Positions 61,783-64,000 of a DNA stretch of 64,000 bases are shown here, piece after piece. The stretch comes from Rhodospira trueperi. GTDB taxonomy: Bacteria > Pseudomonadota > Alphaproteobacteria > Rhodospirillales > Rhodospirillaceae. The translations under genes were made by a program, and so were the position numbers. The stretch lies in the NCBI RefSeq assembly GCF_900101965.1, contig NZ_FNAP01000002.1:310001-374000 (forward strand), written 5' to 3'. Position 1 is the stretch's first letter. Every line of letters starts with the position of its first letter. The notes under the pieces are model-generated. The model was not told where the DNA came from. It ran no database searches and was given only the letters and a program-made list of their open reading frames with translations.

Positions 61783-63411
61783 ATGGTGGAGATGCGGACA
61801 CCGACCCTGACCGTCGATCCGGCGACATCGCCCGCGACCATTCGTTTCGGGTCGGGCTTCAATGTCGCCGTGCCCTTCATCGACCGCCATCTGGAGGAGG
61901 GGCGGGGCGACAGGACCGCGTATGTCACCACCGGCGGGCGCACCGTCACCTTTGCCGACCTGGCCGCCGGCGTGAACCGCTGCGGCAATTCCCTGCGGGG
62001 GCAGGGCCTGGAGCCGGGCGCGCGGGTGATCCTGGTGGTCAAGGATTGTCCGGAATTCCTGTTCCTGTTCTGGGGCGCGATCAAGGCGGGCTTGGTGCCG
62101 GTGCCGCTCAACACCCTGCTGCGGACGGAGGATTACCGCTGGATCATTGAGGACTCCGGGTGCGCGGCCGTGGTCTGGAGCCCGGAGTATGCCGCCGAGG
62201 TGGTTCCCGCCGTGCAGGCCGCCGACCCGGGGCCGGCGGTGGCGCTGCCGGTGGAGGGGGAAGGGGAGGGGCGGACGCTGCTGTCGCTGATGGACGGTGC
62301 TGTGGATACCCTCGCGGCCGAACCGGCCGACGCGCTGGACCCGTGCTTCTGGCTCTACTCCTCCGGTTCGACCGGGCGGCCCAAGGGCGCCGTGCACCGC
62401 CACCGCGACATGGTGGTGACCAGTCAGTGGTTCGGGTGCGAGGTGCTGGGCGTTGGCCCCGATGACCTGACGTTCTCGGCCTCCAAGCTGTTCTTCGCCT
62501 ATGGGCTGGGCAACGCGGCCACCGTGCCGCTGTGGACCGGATCGGCGGCGGTGCTGCTGGACGAGAAGCCGACCCCCGCCAATACGCTCGCGGTCATCGA
62601 ACGGTTCCGGCCCACCGTCTACTACGGCGTGCCCACCCTGTACGCCGCTCAGCTTCAGGCGCTGGAGACGACGGACGCCGATCTGTCGTCGCTGCGGCTG
62701 TGCTTTTCGGCCGGGGAGCCCTTGCCGGCCGAGATCTTTCGCCGCTGGACGCAGCGCACCGGGCTGACGATCCTGGACGGCATCGGCTCCACCGAGGCGC
62801 TGCACATCTTCCTGTGCAACCGCCCGGACGGCGCCCAACCCGGGTCCAGCGGTCGGCCGGTGCCGGGTTACACCGTGCGCATCGTCGATGATACCGACGC
62901 CGAGGTGCCGCCGGGCGAGGTCGGCCGCCTTCAGGTCAAGGGTTGGTCCACGGCGGCGTTCTACTGGAACAACCCGGACCAGACCGCCGCCACCATGCGC
63001 GGCGAGTGGCTCGACACCGGCGATACCTTCCGATGCGACGAGGACGGGCGTTTTCAGTACTGCGGTCGCAGCAACGACATGCTGAAGGTGGGCGGCATCT
63101 GGTGCTCACCCATCGAGATCGAGAGCCGCATCATCACCCATCCCGACGTGCTGGAGGCCGCCGTTGTCGGCGTTCCCGACACCGACGGCCTGATCAAGCC
63201 GGAGGCCTGGGTGGTGCTGCGCGACGGCGTGCGCGAGAGCGACCCCCTGCGCGAGGCCCTGGTGCGGCACTGCAAGGAGGGACTGGCGCCCTACAAGTAC
63301 CCCCGCCGCATTCATGTCCTGGACGACCTGCCGAAGACCGCGACCGGCAAGATCCAGCGTTTCCGGCTGCGCCAGATGGCGGCGGCGGGGTCCGTGCCCG
63401 CTCCCCAATGA
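61783..63411 (+). CDS. Aryl-CoA ligase, probably 4-hydroxybenzoate-CoA ligase
   Basis: 542 residues, paralogue of the ligase at 50915. Motifs: YSSGSTGRPKGAVHRHRDM, SASKLFFAYGLGNAA, DGIGSTEALHIFLC, GEWLDTGDTF and the catalytic Lys motif LPKTATGKIQRFRLRQ. The gene directly precedes the subunits of 4-hydroxybenzoyl-CoA reductase, so I infer 4-hydroxybenzoate as substrate (HbaA/HcrL role), while benzoate remains possible. The Pat-type PX4GK context of the Lys is kept. ATG 61783 has GGAGGGGGGAGAGAGC ahead. Confidence 0.85.
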   Translation: MVEMRTPTLTVDPATSPATIRFGSGFNVAVPFIDRHLEEGRGDRTAYVTTGGRTVTFADLAAGVNRCGNSLRGQGLEPGARVILVVKDCPEFLFLFWGAIKAGLVPVPLNTLLRTEDYRWIIEDSGCAAVVWSPEYAAEVVPAVQAADPGPAVALPVEGEGEGRTLLSLMDGAVDTLAAEPADALDPCFWLYSSGSTGRPKGAVHRHRDMVVTSQWFGCEVLGVGPDDLTFSASKLFFAYGLGNAATVPLWTGSAAVLLDEKPTPANTLAVIERFRPTVYYGVPTLYAAQLQALETTDADLSSLRLCFSAGEPLPAEIFRRWTQRTGLTILDGIGSTEALHIFLCNRPDGAQPGSSGRPVPGYTVRIVDDTDAEVPPGEVGRLQVKGWSTAAFYWNNPDQTAATMRGEWLDTGDTFRCDEDGRFQYCGRSNDMLKVGGIWCSPIEIESRIITHPDVLEAAVVGVPDTDGLIKPEAWVVLRDGVRESDPLREALVRHCKEGLAPYKYPRRIHVLDDLPKTATGKIQRFRLRQMAAAGSVPAPQ

Positions 63412-63451
63412 CCTCACCCCGGTTTCCCGACCCGAAGCGACAGGACAGCCC

Positions 63452-63925
63452 ATGAAGTCGGTTCTTGACCTCACCGTGAATGGCCGCGCGCGGCAGGATC
63501 TGGTGGAAGACTCCACCCTGTTGCTGGACTACCTGCGCGATGTGGCCGGCCTGACCGGCACCAAGCAGGGCTGCGACGGCGGCGAGTGCGGCGCCTGCAC
63601 CGTGCTGGTGGACGACCGCCCGCGTCTGGCGTGCTCGACGCTGGCCCACCAGGTGGCCGGCCGGCGCGTGGAAACCATCGAGGGGCAGGCGCGCAACAGC
63701 CGCATGAACCGTCTGCAGAGGGCGTTCCACGAGCGTTTGGGCACCCAGTGCGGCTATTGCACGCCGGGCATGATCATGGCCGCCGAGGGCCTGTTGCGGC
63801 GTGACCCGGCACCGTCCCCGGAGGCGATCCGCGAGGCGCTGGCCGGCAACCTGTGCCGCTGCACCGGGTACGTGAAGATCATCGAGTCTGTTCAGGCCGC
63901 CGCAACCGAGGAGGCCGCGTCATGA
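63452..63925 (+). CDS. hbaB: 4-hydroxybenzoyl-CoA reductase, [2Fe-2S] gamma subunit
   Basis: 157 residues, xanthine oxidase family small subunit. First cluster: [21 protein letters not shown]; second: CGYCTPGM with CRCTGY. It passes electrons from the FAD subunit to the molybdenum subunit, which removes the para-hydroxyl of 4-hydroxybenzoyl-CoA to give benzoyl-CoA. Also called hcrC in Thauera. Other members (CO dehydrogenase, aldehyde oxidase) look alike; the ligase and benzoyl-CoA neighbours favour this one. Overlaps the next gene by ATGA. Confidence 0.82.
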   Translation: MKSVLDLTVNGRARQDLVEDSTLLLDYLRDVAGLTGTKQGCDGGECGACTVLVDDRPRLACSTLAHQVAGRRVETIEGQARNSRMNRLQRAFHERLGTQCGYCTPGMIMAAEGLLRRDPAPSPEAIREALAGNLCRCTGYVKIIESVQAAATEEAAS

Positions 63926-64000
63926 CAGCTCTTTCCCCCAAGGGCGGCATCGGGGTACCGACGCCGCTGGTGGACGGCATCGAGAAGGTGACCGGCCGCG
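63922..64000 (+). CDS. hbaC: 4-hydroxybenzoyl-CoA reductase, molybdopterin alpha subunit (start only)
   Basis: The first 26 codons are visible before the right edge. GVPTPLVDGIEKVTGR is the standard N-terminal text of the large molybdopterin subunits of this family (…RVDG.EKVTG.A.Y). It begins inside the hbaB stop codon, so is co-translated. The FAD subunit gene is expected further right. Confidence 0.75.
   Translation, partial: MTALSPKGGIGVPTPLVDGIEKVTGR

Overview
The window is 64 kb of very GC-rich DNA. Gene style, tRNAs and gene content suggest an alphaproteobacterium, most likely of the Rhodospirillales and possibly a purple nonsulfur phototroph. This rests on three things: Calvin-cycle genes (class II-like phosphoribulokinase, GlpX-type fructose/sedoheptulose bisphosphatase, transketolase), DUF2336 and YqgE proteins, and a large anaerobic aromatic-degradation island. 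No 16S rRNA or photosystem gene is present, so the taxon is inferred.

Left part (1-31.6 kb) is mixed housekeeping. In order: the 3' end of a family-2 glycosyltransferase; a small excalibur protein; the minus-strand run glpX-prk-tkt, preceded by a LuxR-type regulator whose receiver has lost its phosphoacceptor Asp; gloA; tRNA-Asp; a fourfold 28-bp hairpin repeat; moaB; a large Ca/adhesin-like protein; GNAT; thiE; an RlmI-like rRNA methyltransferase; a FeoA-domain protein with a Fur-box-like site; a candidate structured RNA; oxyR; tRNA-Ser; a DUF2336/diguanylate cyclase pair; yqgE; a phosphonate-type ABC transporter (phnCDEE) behind a clear Pho box; a SAM methyltransferase; and an RND efflux tripartite operon.

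Right part (31.9-64 kb) is an anaerobic benzoate/4-hydroxybenzoate island. Two branched-chain-type ABC transporters flank it. The first (livFGMH, 31.9-35.3 kb) has no binding protein; the second (57.0-61.7 kb) has one. Two aryl-CoA ligases activate the acids. HbaB and the start of HbaC (HcrC/HcrA) would dehydroxylate 4-hydroxybenzoyl-CoA. BcrCBAD would reduce benzoyl-CoA with ATP. Dch, Had and Oah would take the dienoyl-CoA to a C7 dicarboxyl-CoA. An SDR dehydrogenase, a thiolase and glutaryl-CoA dehydrogenase supply lower-pathway steps. Candidate controls are an Rrf2 (BadM-like) regulator, two GNAT proteins, a Pat-type lysine acetyltransferase whose ligase half has lost its catalytic His, and an orphan membrane PAS histidine kinase.

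The most interesting signal is a 20-bp partly palindromic motif (arms GYATT...AATRC, core TGGTRC) in all four divergent promoter regions of the island between 39.7 and 56.8 kb. Its arms change in a compensating way between copies. I propose it is the operator of the island, plausibly of the Rrf2 protein encoded there. The island pairs Thauera/Magnetospirillum-type ring-reduction chemistry with regulators that resemble those of Rhodopseudomonas palustris.
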